Source of the DNA: Erinaceus europaeus
Taxonomy: Eukaryota > Chordata > Mammalia > Eulipotyphla > Erinaceidae
Length of the DNA: 64,000 nt
Reading direction: 5' to 3'
NCBI RefSeq assembly: GCF_950295315.1
Contig: NC_080168.1
Coordinates: forward strand, 75,371,519-75,435,518
Numbering within the stretch: the stretch's first letter is position 1; each line of letters opens with the position of its first letter. The translations under genes were made by a program, and so were the position numbers. The notes beneath the pieces are model-generated. The model was not told the origin of the DNA. It was given only the letters and a program-made list of their open reading frames with translations, and did no database searches. Positions 21,832 to 32,309 of this stretch are shown piece after piece.

Positions 21832-22810
21832 ACCACTTCTTTCACCAGAAACAAAAATCAACTCCAAATGGATCAAAGACTTGGATGTCAGACCAGAAAC
21901 AATCAAATACTTAGAGGAAAACATTGGTAAAACACTTTCCCACCTACACCTCAAGGACATCTTTGATGAATAAAACCCAAATGAAAGGAAGACTAAAGCA
22001 GAAACAAGCCAATGGGACTACATCAAATTGAAAAGCTTCTGCACAGCCAAAGAAACTATTAAACAAACAGAGAGACCCCTCACAGAATGGGAGAAGATCT
22101 TCACATGCCATACATCAGACAAGAAACTAATCACCAAAATATATAAAGAGCTCAGCAAACTTAGCACCACAAAAGCAAATGACCCCATGCAAAAATGGGC
22201 AGAGGATATGAAAAAAACATTCACTACAGAGGAGATCCAAAAGGCTAACAAACATATGAAAAACTGCTCTAGGTCACTGATTGTTAGAGAAATGCAAATT
22301 AAGACAACACTAAGATACCACCTTACTCCTGTAAGAATGGCATACATCAAAAAGGACAGCAGCAACAAATGCTGGAGAGGATGTGGGGACAGAGGAACCC
22401 TTTTACATTGCTGGTGGGAATGTAAATTGGTACAGCCTCTGTGGAGAGCAGTCTGGAAAACTCTCAGAAGGCTAGACATGAACCTTCCATATGATCCAGT
22501 AATTCCTCTCCTGGGGTTATACCCCAAGGACTCCATAACACCCAACCAAAAAGAGGTGTGTACTCCTATGTTCATAGCAGCACAATTCATAATAGCTAAA
22601 TCCTGGAAGCAACCCAGGTGCCCAACAACAGATGAGTGGCTGAGAAAGCTGTGGTATATATACACAATGGAAGACTATGCAGCTATCAAGAACAATGAAC
22701 CCACCTTCTCTGACCCATCTTTGACAGAGCTAGAAGGAATTATGTTAAGTGAGCTAAGTCAGAAAGATAAAGATGAGTATGGGATGATCCCACTCATCAA
22801 CAGAAGTTGA
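21832..22810 (+). pseudogene. L1-1 ORF2, 3' part (C-terminal domain)
   Basis: This continues the ORF2 cut at 15571. It reads '[19 protein letters not shown]', then a TAA at 21971-21973 (other copies have TCA), then an open stretch from 22028 to the natural stop at 22808-22810. The Cys cluster '[18 protein letters not shown]' is intact, as is the terminal '[12 protein letters not shown]'. Confidence 0.92.
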
Positions 22811-24184
22811 GTAAGAAGATCTGAAAGGGAAACTAAAAGCAGGACCTGACCAAATTGTAAGTAGGGCACCAAAGTAAAAACTCTGCACCAAAGTAAAAAC
22901 TCTGTGGTGAGGGGTAGACATGCAGCTTTCTGGGACAGTGGGGGGTATGAGTGGGTTGGAGGGATGGGTCACAGTCTTTTGGTGGTGAGAATGGTGTTTA
23001 TGAACACTCCTAGCAAAATGTAGACATATAAATCAGTATTTAATTAATATGAGAGGGGGAAAATCAATTGTATGTCTCAAAGTTTCTCAAAACACAAACT
23101 GAATCTTTTTAATATATAGGCTGTGTATTTGATATGCGGACTCTCTCAAAAGCCTAGACCAAGTAGATTAGAAGCATCCAATAGCACAGCTATATACAAG
23201 ATACTGGACACTGTACAGCAAACCATAACAAAAGGACTTTTCAAAGTTAACCCAATTACCAAATAATGTTATGATAACATTAACTATCGATTGTCTTTTT
23301 GAACCCTATGACAACAGGAACCTCACATCTCCACTATAGAGCCCCTACTTCCCCCAGTCCTGGAATATTGGATAGGGCTCACTTTCCCATATGCGTCTCC
23401 CAATCCAAACCAAATAATATTGCATCCACCGATCACAACCAAACCAACGCAACGATTGCCACCTCAACATGCGTCACCTCAGACTGTGTCCAGAGACTCA
23501 CGTGTGGAATGACAACGCTTCAGCTTCATTACTCGGGTGAGACCTTTCATTTTATAGTACACTCTAATTTCATCTCAGGTGGTTCACTTTCTAACAAAGT
23601 CCCTTAACCTAGATATACACCAGTTTCTGTGAGAGAGAGCTTATGTTCACACATATCCATAAACTACTGCAAAATATATACCTAACAGCAGAAGTACACT
23701 AGAGTTTGCAGTGAGTACCTCCCTAACACTTCCTCTCCACTATTCCAACCTTTGGGTCAATGATTGCTCAACAATTTGTTTGGCTTTGTATGTTAACTCT
23801 CTTTTCAATCACCAGGTTCCAGATGCCATCAGGATGCTGGCCAGGCTTCCCTGGATTGAAGACCCCACCAATGTGTCCTGGAGCTCAGCTTCCCCAGAGA
23901 CACACCCTACTAGGGAAAGAGAGAGGCAAACTGGGAGTATGGACCGACCAGTCAACACCCATGTTCAGCAGGGAATCAATTACAGAAGCCAGACCTTCTA
24001 CCTTCTGCACCCCTCAATGACCCTGGTCCATGCTCCCAGAGAGATAGAGAATTGGAAAGCTATCAGGGGACAGTGTGGGATATGGAGATTGGGTGGTGGG
24101 AATTGTGTGGAGTTGTACCCCTCCTACCCTATGGTTTTGTTAATTAATCCTTTCTTAAATAAATCTAAAAAATATTAAAAAAAT
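22811..24184 (+). other. L1-1 3' UTR
   Basis: A 1.37-kb UTR. Order: a 'caccaaagtaaaaactctg' unit present twice in tandem (22867-22904; single in L1-5), a G-rich run (22937-22967), 'aatcaattgtatgtctc', 'tgatatgcggactctctc', 'ccaagtagattag', and a distal part with an open frame shared by four copies (ATG at 23760, 86 codons here). It ends in an A/T-rich tail after 'cctttcttaaataaat'. Confidence 0.85.
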
Positions 24185-24390
24185 TTTTTTAAAAGATAAA
24201 ACTCTAGAACATCAATGTTAACCTTGACCTTGGTAGGCTTCTCAGACCATTGTCTGATTCTTTTCTCCAAGAGAGGCAGTAGCATTTTTAATAATGTGCT
24301 TCTACTACATCAATTAAGGCCGATTTTCTGTCAAACAAAAAAGCGTGCCATTTTATAGAGGAAAATGAGTTTAAGAAAAATAGGGAACAG

Positions 24391-24678
24391 GGGGCTGGGC
24401 AGTGGCACACCTGGTTGAGCACATATATTGCCATGAACAAGGACCTAGTTTTGAGCTGCCCTGTTCCCCACATGCAAGGGGAGTGCACTTCAGGAGCAGT
24501 GAAGCAAGTATTGATGATGTCTCTCTTTCTCTCTTCCTCTCTATCTCCCTCTCCCCTCTCAAATTCTCTCTGTCTTATCGAATAAAGAGGGGTAAAATGG
24601 GGAAAAAAAAAAAGGCTACTGGGAGTGGTGAGTTTGATATGCAGGTGTCAAGTCCCAATAGTAACTCTGGTGGCCATT
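24391..24678 (+). mobile_element. SINE type 1L, plus strand
   Basis: Head 'gggctgggcagtggcacacc', then 'ttccccacatgcaagggg', a CT block, 'tctgtcttatcgaataaa', an A run and the extra block 'cccaatagtaactctggtgg'. A divergent copy with no clear TSD. Confidence 0.8.
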
Positions 24679-25655
24679 AAGAAAAATAAAGAAGGAAAAT
24701 AATAGAGAACACAGTCCTATGATACAGACATTAATCAATATGCTCAATATTTAAATGTATGAGCATGGCATTTAAGGTAACAATCTAGTAACTGAGCCTT
24801 CAGAGGTCTGAACGGAAATAAAATCCTTCTCCACCATATATAACAAGGCAATAATGTCATCAAGAAACACATTAGAGCATTTGTCAAACTGGAACAAATA
24901 AAATTGTCACTCATTTTCAACAACACAAGTACTTGTAGAAGCAGGAAGTATGAAAGGAAAAAGCAAACTCAGAGCAAAACTGAAATGTGAAAGATGAAAG
25001 GCCATAGAGAAAAATAATTTAAAACCTCCAGCTTGAAAAATCAGCTAATACCCATGTATCTAACCACACCAGAAGATGAATTCAAGGTTAGGGTTTAAAA
25101 TTAAGTCTTCCATTAGTACTGATAACATCGAAGATAATGATGGGAAGAATTTATTTTTCCTTCAAACTTCCTGTAAAAGTGCAACATTATGAAAGGTAAA
25201 GTGAGCAACAGAATGATGATCAAAATCCATTTTCAGGACTAACTCCTTCCATTTCCCTCCTTTCATTGATTTTCTAAGCTCACTCTGCACTCTCTCAGGT
25301 TGGTTGCAGGCAACATTGTTTAATATACCTTATTGATTCACTTGTGCACATTTATACTTGTATAGAAACCTTTGCTACTGTGCATCTATTGATCTTTTAA
25401 TTATTAATGCATACTATAAAACTGAAGGGCTTTATTACATTTTTTACAAATACTGGAAAATAATTATCAAAATTTCAGCAAAGGGAAAAAGGCTAGTCAA
25501 CAGGTTGTATTTCAAAAGTCCTATCAATAAGAATTTTTTTCCAAAATTAGAACTGAGCAACTCACTGGATGACTTTTTTTTCCCCTCTGGAATTATAACT
25601 GGTATGCTTTAGTTTTTCCATGGAAATATTCATAGTCTATAAGTATTCTGTTGGT
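24679..25655. other. No recognisable feature
   Basis: Nearly 1 kb of AT-rich sequence with no repeat, exon or RNA gene I can identify. Confidence 0.5.
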
Positions 25656-25659
25656 CATT

Positions 25660-25960
25660 ACTCCAGGTCCCTTGTATTGCTTGATGCTGTGGTCTATTTA
25701 CATAATCATTCTTTTGCCTGAGACCCGCCCTGCCTGCAGGGCATTGGTTTAATCCCCACTGGTTAGATGGAAGCTTGCTACCTTCAAGCTCTTTTCTTCT
25801 CTCCACCCCCTCTCCTAGCCATTTCCTTTTCCAACCTGCCACTTCCATTTCAATAGAGATAAAGGTGTTTTCTCTGATCAGTAAAGGCATTGCATTGCGT
25901 TCCTGCTCAACCACAAGTTCCTGGTTCCTCTCCCACATTGCTGAGTAAGCAGCAGCTCAG
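25660..25960 (+). mobile_element. Possible ERV LTR fragment
   Basis: The stretch is richer in C and has LTR-like layout: 'gagacccgccctgcctgcag', a pyrimidine-rich block, a poly-A-signal-like agtaaa at 25880-25885, then a U5-like 'cctgctcaaccacaagttcc' region. I see no clean TG/CA ends and no TSD. It could instead be ordinary sequence. Confidence 0.35.
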
Positions 25961-26550
25961 GTTGGCTCCAGTTGAGTTCTCTCCCCCATGACGCAACCCA
26001 ACAGTATTCCATTTCAGTGTGGCCATATTCAAGATTATAGTACTCACCCAATGAGCAAGCTTTCTGGCAGAAGTGTTACAAGCTGAAGATCCTCTGCTAA
26101 CAGTTGTGGACAATCTGTGAAGTGACACATGTATGATGAATTGCTTTATCTCACCTTAACCAGTTCTTAATATTTTGTCTCTGACCAGTAATCTGGGCTT
26201 CTAGTCCATTCTCATCCAAAGGCTTTCCACGTGTCTAACAACAAAAGTTAAGGCAACTGCCCATGTGATAAACTCTACAGAACTAACCACAGCCTGGAAT
26301 AAAGTCTTGGGCCTTTAGTATGAAAGGCAGGAGTGGTGCTGAGATGAGATAGTTATATCATTCTTTTCCCACATAATCTCCTTCCTCCTCTCCTCCCCCA
26401 CACTCTACCTTTGATACCTTTAGTTAAAAAATAGTCAACTTAAGCTTGGATGGATGAAGTAAGTCAGGATACTGAATCTTAATGCAGTATAATATAAGGT
26501 CAGTATAATTTCACTCTGCCATTGAAGATACTTTATAGAAAAACAGCTTT
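25961..26550. other. No recognisable feature
   Basis: Single-copy-looking sequence. Nothing recognised on either strand. Confidence 0.5.
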
Positions 26551-26863
26551 AGACTTAGATTATTTTTTTTAATATTTATTTTTATTTATTTATTCCCTTT
26601 TGTTGCCCTTGTTGTTTTATTGTTGTAGTTATTATTGTTGTTGTCGTTGTTGGATAGGACAGAGAGAAATGGAGAGGAGGGGAAGACAGAGAGGAGGAGA
26701 GAAAGACAGACACCTGCAGACCTGCTTCACCGCCTGTGAAGCGACTCCCCTGCAGGTGGGGAGCCGGGGTTCGAACCGGGATCCTTATGCCGGTCCTTGT
26801 GCTTTGCGCCACCTGCGCTTAACCCGCTGCGCTACAGCCCAACTCCCAGACTTAGATTATTTT
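26551..26863 (-). mobile_element. Young SINE type 1 with perfect 16-bp TSD, minus strand
   Basis: The SINE body is 26567-26847, bracketed by agacttagattatttt at 26551-26566 and 26848-26863. On the minus strand it reads box A 'tgtagcgcagcggg', box B 'ggttcgaacccc', 'ggctccccacctgcagg', 'ctgtcctatccaacaacg', an AAC/AAT-rich segment and an A-rich tail. Both pol III boxes are close to tRNA consensus. It is the best preserved type 1 copy in the window. Confidence 0.95.
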
Positions 26864-27375
26864 AAATATTTTAACCAGCAAACATTTTCCCATGCATCTT
26901 GTACTTTCAAATATCTAAGTCAACTATAACCTATAGAAAACATCCACAGAACCATTGGTTAAATTTGGAAATTTGAGGGGGGAATGTAATTTTAGATTGT
27001 AATAGAGCATCTGGGATCACCCAGTTCTAGACAACAGCAGGTAGAACTCTATTTCTGCCTGAATGGTACTGAATATTAAACAAGGATCTACATATCTTTG
27101 AATATTACAGTAATTACCAGGCATCCTAGGCATTGGGTTAATGGCAATAAACACCAGAATAATCTACAGGTTTTATTTTCTTCTGAGCTCATATGAAGTG
27201 TTCCCTCCACCTGGTTGTCACCACCACTATCTATTCCAGAGAGAGGAAATTGCCCCCAAAGCTGATCTCATTAGCCAAGAATAGTACCTGGTTATTTGTG
27301 TATACTTTACAAAAATACATACTTTATATATGTATGTTCTGTGGACAAAAAACAGGTTAACATATTCAACAAGGA
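26864..27375. other. No recognisable feature
   Basis: AT-rich sequence; nothing recognised. Confidence 0.5.
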
Positions 27376-27458
27376 AGGGGGGTCCGCACCTGCAGGTATC
27401 TATCTCTGCCCCTCTTTATCCCTTCCCTCTCATTTCTTAGTGACTCTATTTAGTAAAC

Positions 27459-27462
<4 letters not shown>
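27376..27462 (+). mobile_element. SINE type 1 fragment (3' half), plus strand
   Basis: Only 'gcacctgcaggtatctatct' and a CT-rich block remain. The head is missing. Confidence 0.6.

Positions 27463-27503
<41 letters not shown>
27463..27503. repeat. (TA)n microsatellite
   Basis: About 20 uninterrupted TA units at the end of the SINE fragment. Confidence 0.95.
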
Positions 27504-27506
<3 letters not shown>

Positions 27507-28189
27507 TGATTTAATCTAGAAAGGATCACTTGATTAAATGTTCTCAACCTTGTCATAATCTGTGAATATCACAAACACATCTTGACATTCTTATTTATTT
27601 AAAATTCATGTGGAGCTAATTTTCCAGTGAACATACAGTAGGCACTTGTTCAGTAAACAAACCTAGCAATGTTGGGTTTGTTTATTCTGCTCTACATCCC
27701 ACACAGAGGATCAACCTCATTGAAACTGATGCTGAGAGAACTCTGGCTATGATTTTAAATCATTTTCTTTCCATTCTAGAGAATCTTGCTTTAGTTTAAA
27801 GCTAAATTCATCTCCACAACTAGTGGAGATGAAAACTGGCAGGACATTGTTACTAATCAGATGGTGTTTTACAAATACTATATGGCATTAAAATTGCAAT
27901 ACTCTTGATTTTACAGTTATGAATTCTTTCAGAAACTTTTAGTCAATCTAAAAGAACAAAGAACAGAGATATGGCCTAGAGGAAATAATTTTTAAATTAG
28001 GCTATATTGTTACAAATGCAAAAGTCTTTAATCAGTTTTCAACATAATAATATGTAGTTATATAGTCAAGTATATAGTCAAATAGTCCAGTAATATAAGG
28101 AAAGTTCTGTGACATTAAGTGAAAAAGAAAAGATCTTATGCTGGAAACATCTATTACATGGTTTCATTTTCTGGATCCATATATAGAAC
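27504..28189. other. No recognisable feature
   Basis: AT-rich, single-copy-looking. Confidence 0.5.
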
Positions 28190-28194
28190 TACAA

Positions 28195-28315
28195 AAAAAG
28201 AGAGAGTGAGAGAGAGATAAGACCATAGCATTTCTCAGTTCTGATATTAAGGCAGTGCTGGGTGGGGATAGAATACATGGCCTCTGGAGTCAGGGATTTA
28301 AGATGGTATTCTATG
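28195..28315 (-). mobile_element. Divergent type 2-like SINE, minus strand
   Basis: A GA-rich run is followed by about 115 bp that recurs at 31728-31842 (shared 'aaggcagtgctgggtgg', 'catggcctctggagtc', 'gatggtattctatgag'). On the minus strand its 3' half ('ccagaactgagaaatgct' before a CT run) lines up with the type 2 body 'ccagagctgagcagtgct'. It may be a distinct subfamily. Confidence 0.65.
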
Positions 28316-28480
28316 AGTTTAAATTATCAATTTAAAAGATCAATTAGTAAAAATAACATTAACCAACTCTATTAAAATGATGCACCTCTCATTAATATTT
28401 AATAAAAATATTTCAATTACTATTTTTGCAAACAGAAGTGCCTTCCAAACAATAATCTTTTAATTGCAAATCATCAGAGA

Positions 28481-28762
28481 TATTTTTTAAATTGCTACTA
28501 GGATTATCACTGGGGCTCCGCGCCTGCATGAAGGATCCACAGATCCTGGTGTCAATTTCTTTCCTTTTTTTTCTTTATTTGATAGTACAGAGAGAAATTA
28601 AGAGGAAGAGGGGGAAATAGAGAGAAAGAGAGATATTGGCAGTACTTGCTTCACCACCTGTGAAGCTTTTCCCCTTGCAGATGAGGGGCAGGGTCTTAAA
28701 CCCAGGTGTCTGGGCACAGTAACGTGTGTAGCTTCCTGATACCCAACCACTTGGCCTCCTAG
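28481..28762 (-). mobile_element. SINE type 1L, minus strand
   Basis: The reversed extra block ('gggctccgcgcctgcatgaa') comes first, followed by 'gatagtacagagagaaatta', 'cttcaccacctgtgaagc', a reversed box B region and a degraded head near 28755. Confidence 0.8.
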
Positions 28763-28788
28763 AAGTGCTTTTAAAAATAACAATTTGA

Positions 28789-29060
28789 GGGGGAGTCGGG
28801 TGGTAGCGCAGCAGGTTAAGCGCACGTGGCGCAAAGCACAAGGACTTGCAGTTCAAGCCCCTGGCTCCCCACCTGCATGGGAGTCACTTCACAGGCAGTG
28901 AAGCAGGTCTGCAGGAGTCCATCTTTCTCTCCTCCTCTGTCTTCCCTACCTCTCTCCATTTCTCTCTGTCCTATCCAACAACGATGACAATAAGAATAAC
29001 TACAACTATAAAACAAGGGAAACAAAAGGGAATAAATAAATATTAAAAAATAATAAAACA
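28789..29060 (+). mobile_element. SINE type 1, plus strand
   Basis: A well preserved head 'gggagtcgggtggtagcgca', box A, 'gttcaagcccc' box B, 'ggctccccacctgcatggg', 'gaagcaggtctgcagg', 'ctgtcctatccaacaacg' and an A-rich tail. The flanks share an 'aataacaatttg'/'aataataatttg' element that may be a decayed TSD. Confidence 0.92.
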
Positions 29061-29087
29061 GAATCTTAAAATAATAATAATAATTTG

Positions 29088-29270
29088 GGCCGGGTGGGGG
29101 AGATAGCATAATGGTTATACAAATAGACTCTAATGCCTGAGGAACCTAAGTCCCAGATTCAATCCTCTGTGCGATCATAAGCCAGAGCTGAGCAGTGCTC
29201 TGGTGTTTCTCTCTGTGTGTGTCTTACACTGCATATTTCTCAAAAATATAATAAAATAAAAATAAATAAT
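29088..29270 (+). mobile_element. SINE type 2 with TSD, plus strand
   Basis: Reads 'gggggagatagcataatggt' (box A), 'gattcaatcctc' (box B), 'agctgagcagtgctctgg', a CT/GT stretch and an A-rich tail. The flanks share taataataataatttggg on both sides, giving a likely TSD of about 18 bp; low complexity limits certainty. Confidence 0.88.
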
Positions 29271-29282
29271 AATAATAATTTG

Positions 29283-29400
29283 GGATAGAGAGACAGCAGC
29301 ATCCATAGTGCAAAAGTCCTCCATGCCTGAGGCACCAAATATCCCAGGATCATTCCCCTACACTACTTTGAGGTAGAGATAGAAAGCAGTTCACTACAAA
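29283..29400 (+). mobile_element. Divergent type 2-like SINE, plus strand
   Basis: 'agagacagcagcatccatagtg', 'catgcctgaggcaccaaat' and 'ggatcattcccctacac' follow the type 2 head order, and the body is degraded. Confidence 0.55.
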
Positions 29401-29750
29401 ATAAATTTAATTTAACTTAATTTAAAACACTAGTAATAAAACAAGTTGCTGTTCAGCAACAGGCACACTACAATGACAATTGACTTTTCTTGGATTATGT
29501 GTGTCAGTTCCTTCTCAGACGGTACTGTAACAAGTATAAACTGAAAAGGCTTTGCCTCAAAAAATCGCTGGCCATCCTATCCAGTTATGTAGTAGTTTTG
29601 GTAATCAGTAACTCAGGTCTTAAGAAGGCAGAACATTCACTATAATCAGATCTGCAAAGGAAGAAGCATAGCCTTCAATTCAGCCCTTTTCTGTTTTGCT
29701 GGTCTTTCCACTTACTCTCTCTCTCTGAACCTTTTCCCCAACTAGAACCC
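29401..29750. other. No recognisable feature
   Basis: AT-rich sequence; nothing recognised. Confidence 0.5.
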
Positions 29751-29755
29751 AACAA

Positions 29756-29990
29756 ATCTCTGGGGCTGAGATTTAGCTCATCCAAAAGAGCATACATTGC
29801 CTTGCACAAAGGACCCAGGTTTAACTCCCAGGCATCACTTGGAAACACCACACACAGAACCAAGGTGAAGCTCTTCTTAAAGCTGAAGTGTCTTTCCTCC
29901 ACCCTTTGTCTCCCTCCCTCTCCCTCTCTGTCTCTATATCTGAAACTGAAATGAAAAAACACTTGCTGTGAGCAGTGGAATCATACAGTC
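29756..29990 (+). mobile_element. SINE type 3, plus strand
   Basis: 'gggctgagatttagctcatc' (box A-like), 'caggtttaactcccagg' (box B-like), 'gtgaagctcttcttaaagc', a CT block and an A-rich 3' block 'gagcagtggaatcatacag'. It belongs with the copies at 42585, 45760 and 46335. Confidence 0.7.
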
Positions 29991-30008
29991 ACAAGACCCT
30001 GAAAGCAT

Positions 30009-30225
30009 CACCCACTAACTAAAACAAAGCAAAACAAAAACACCAGGATCAATGGAACTGTGCAATCATCCAGGCTGACTTTTTCAGATAGAGAGAGAGA
30101 TAGAGGAAGAGGAAAAGAAAACATGGACACTTCCTTCAACACAGTAGGGGTGAGATTCAAACCTGGTTCACATACATGGTAAAGTTGTGAAATATCCAAG
30201 TGAGCTTTTGTGCTGGTCCTAACTG
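30009..30225 (-). mobile_element. SINE type 3, minus strand
   Basis: Reversed order of the type 3 elements: 'caccaggatcaatggaactg', a GA-rich block, 'gattcaaacctggttc' (reversed box B) and the head near 30215. Confidence 0.65.
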
Positions 30226-30779
30226 ATACCAATATTATAGTGATTCATTCAGTCAATAAATATTTACTAATTGAGTAAGCTTATTTATTCATTCAATAAA
30301 TAAATATTCAGTCAATATATGCAAATATCAGTGTTTTCCTGTGGCTATTCTGGTGAGCAATATCAAATAAAAATGTTTTCCCTCATCAGAAGCTAATAAA
30401 ATGTATCAAATAACTATAAACATATATTTATGTGTGTGCATTCTGTTAGATCTTCCTAAGGGGAACAGGGAAAGTATAACAAAAGAAAATCTGTTGTGGT
30501 CAGGCTGCACTTTAAATAAGATGTTAAGCTGCATATTGAAGGAAAAGAACTGGACAACAGTGGCATATACACATGTTAATTTCCAATGATAAAAACCCAA
30601 ATATTCTATAATAATAAAATGGAATGCTAAATAAGGAGATAGATTAAAAATTAAACCAAAATCATCAAAAACATAGCAATAAAAACTGGCAGAGCACTCT
30701 ACATATAATGTTTGCTCTGGAAACACCTTTGAAGAATCAAGTCCAACAGCAACAAAAAATAAATAAATAAATAAATCTA
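30226..30779. other. No recognisable gene; simple A/T-rich repeats
   Basis: Contains AATAAATA-type repeats near 30255-30300 and a short (AAAT)n at 30757-30775. Nothing else recognised. Confidence 0.5.
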
Positions 30780-31238
30780 ACAAACAAAACCCAGTAAGTA
30801 GAACTGCATCAAACTGAAAAGTTTCTGAATAGCAAAGGGAACTATCACCAAACCAAAAAGTCACCTTTTAAATTAGAAGATCAAAGGACTAATAATTAAA
30901 ATATATGCAGGGGTCACAACTCAAAAAAAAATTAAAAATGGAGAAAGGGCACGGACACAGTTAGTCTTCACCAAGAAGAGGTCCAAACTATGAACAGACA
31001 TAAAAAAGTGATCGCTCAGCCTCACTGATTATCCGGTAAATGCAAAGGAATATAGGGATGATACCACTTCACACCTGTGAGGATACCATACAAGAGCAAG
31101 TTGTAAAAAATATATATATATTTCTTCCACTGGTGGGAATGTAATTTCATCCAGTCCCTGTGGAAGACAATCTTGAGAGTCCTTATAATACTGGAAGCAA
31201 CCTCTACCCTATGATTCAGCAACTACTCTTTATGCACC
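30780..31238 (+). pseudogene. Old L1 ORF2 C-terminal fragment, plus strand
   Basis: 'aactgcatcaaactgaaaag', 'gatgataccacttcacacc', 'actggtgggaatgtaattt' and 'cctctaccctatgattcagc' follow the end of L1 ORF2. Stops are frequent and the copy is much older than L1-1 to L1-6. Confidence 0.75.
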
Positions 31239-31579
31239 AAGTGATGGATATTTGGCTGTTTCTACTTCCTAGTTACTGGGAACAGTGCTGTTACAAACAT
31301 GTGTATGCTAATTTTAAGCAAAAACAGTTTCAATTCCCCTAGGAAGAGAATAGCTAGGTTATATAGTATCTGTATAAGTAACTTGTGAAGTATTATCCAA
31401 CTATTTTCTGAAGCAAATGAACCTTTTCACATTCTACCAACAATGTGTAAGAGTTCCAATTTCTGAAGACTTACAAATCTCATTTAGATCACAATAATTT
31501 AAGTTGGTGTGAAACAGCATTTTCATGTGTTTTTTTTTTTAATATTTGTTTATTATGAGAAAAGAGAGTGAGTGGTACA

Positions 31580-31715
31580 GGAGGTGGTACAGTGGATAAA
31601 GCACTAGACTCTCAAGCATGAGGTCCTGAGTTCAATCCCTGGGAGCACATGTGCCAGAGTGATGTCTGGTTCTTTCTCTCTTTCCTCCTATCTTTCTCAT
31701 GAATGAATAAATAAA
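31580..31715 (+). mobile_element. tRNA-derived SINE (type 2/3 relative), plus strand
   Basis: 'gaggtggtacagtggataaa' (box A), 'gagttcaatccctgggagc' (box B), 'gccagagtgatgtctggttc', a CT block and an A-rich tail. A clear tRNA-like head. Confidence 0.8.
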
Positions 31716-31727
31716 AATATTGAGAGA

Positions 31728-31842
31728 GAGAGAGAGAGAGAGATAAGACCCTTGCATTTCTCAGTTCTGGTATTAAGGCAGTGCTGGGTGGAGATAGAAT
31801 CTATGGCCTCTGGAGTCGGGGATTCAAGATGGTATTCTATGA
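31728..31842 (-). mobile_element. Divergent type 2-like SINE, minus strand
   Basis: Partner of the copy at 28195-28315. It is preceded by a (GA)n run and inserted in the old L1. Confidence 0.65.
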
Positions 31843-31920
31843 GTTCTTTATATGCCAGTTTTTTGTCATGATATATGACCTGAAAATATTTTCTGCCATT
31901 TGTGAGTTGTCCTTTCACTT

Positions 31921-32116
31921 TAAAAAAATGTTTTATTATCATTATTTATCGGATAGAGCCAGTCAGAAATTGAGAGGGAAGGGGGCAATAGAGAGGAAGA
32001 GAGAGACACCTGTAGCAAAGCTTTATCACTTGCAAAGCTTTCCCCTGCAAGTGGGGACTGGGGGCTCAAATCCAGATCCTTACACATTGTAACATGTGCG
32101 CTCACCCCAATACAAC
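31921..32116 (-). mobile_element. SINE type 1, minus strand
   Basis: 'tcggatagagccagtcagaa', 'ttatcacttgcaaagctttcc', a reversed box B 'ggctcaaatccagatcc' and a head ending near 32115. Confidence 0.8.
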
Positions 32117-32309
32117 TATTAAACACAACAAGAGACCGAATTGGACACAAAATCTACAGCTGAAAAAAATCCACAGTCTCAGGTGGGTGCCAGCATGCAC
32201 GGCTGGAGAAACAGGAGTGGGTTGGAAGACAATGTCGGTCAAAATGAGAGCTCTGGGATGACAGCACTCGGCACTGACTCACACCATCTTGGGGAGTAAC
32301 ATAGTTAGC

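Larger units (their letters stand above)
11570..24184 (+). mobile_element. L1-1: near full-length L1, interrupted by L1-2
   Basis: Start: a shared leader beginning 'ggactggaaaaattgtttgg' that matches L1-5 at 51880, so most of the 5' UTR is missing. Then ORF1 (11759), ORF2 (12733), a nested full-length L1 at 15572-21817, the rest of ORF2 to 22810 and a 3' UTR ending in A-rich sequence near 24170. Without the insert it measures about 6.4 kb. A weak 8-bp repeat ttttttaa (11562-11569 and 24185-24192) may be the TSD, but it is low-complexity. Both ORFs are broken. Confidence 0.92.
31239..31920 (-). pseudogene. Old L1 ORF2 3' fragment, minus strand, split by two SINEs
   Basis: Read on the minus strand it has 'attggaactcttacacattg', 'ttggtagaatgtgaaaagg' and, beyond the SINEs, 'gcagaaaatattttcaggtc', all parts of a degraded L1 ORF2 end. 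SINEs at 31580-31715 and 31728-31842 interrupt it. With the plus-strand fragment just upstream it forms an imperfect inverted pair. Confidence 0.65.

Noticed and set aside
22018..22665. Minus-strand 215-codon frame
   Set aside because: Antisense of the L1 ORF2 C-terminal region; the same shadow appears at 56179-56670 and 63251-63757.
26567..26847. tRNA gene suggested by good A and B boxes
   Set aside because: The boxes are in the head of a SINE with a TSD and A-rich tail. No acceptor-stem pairing or anticodon arm of a true tRNA is evident.
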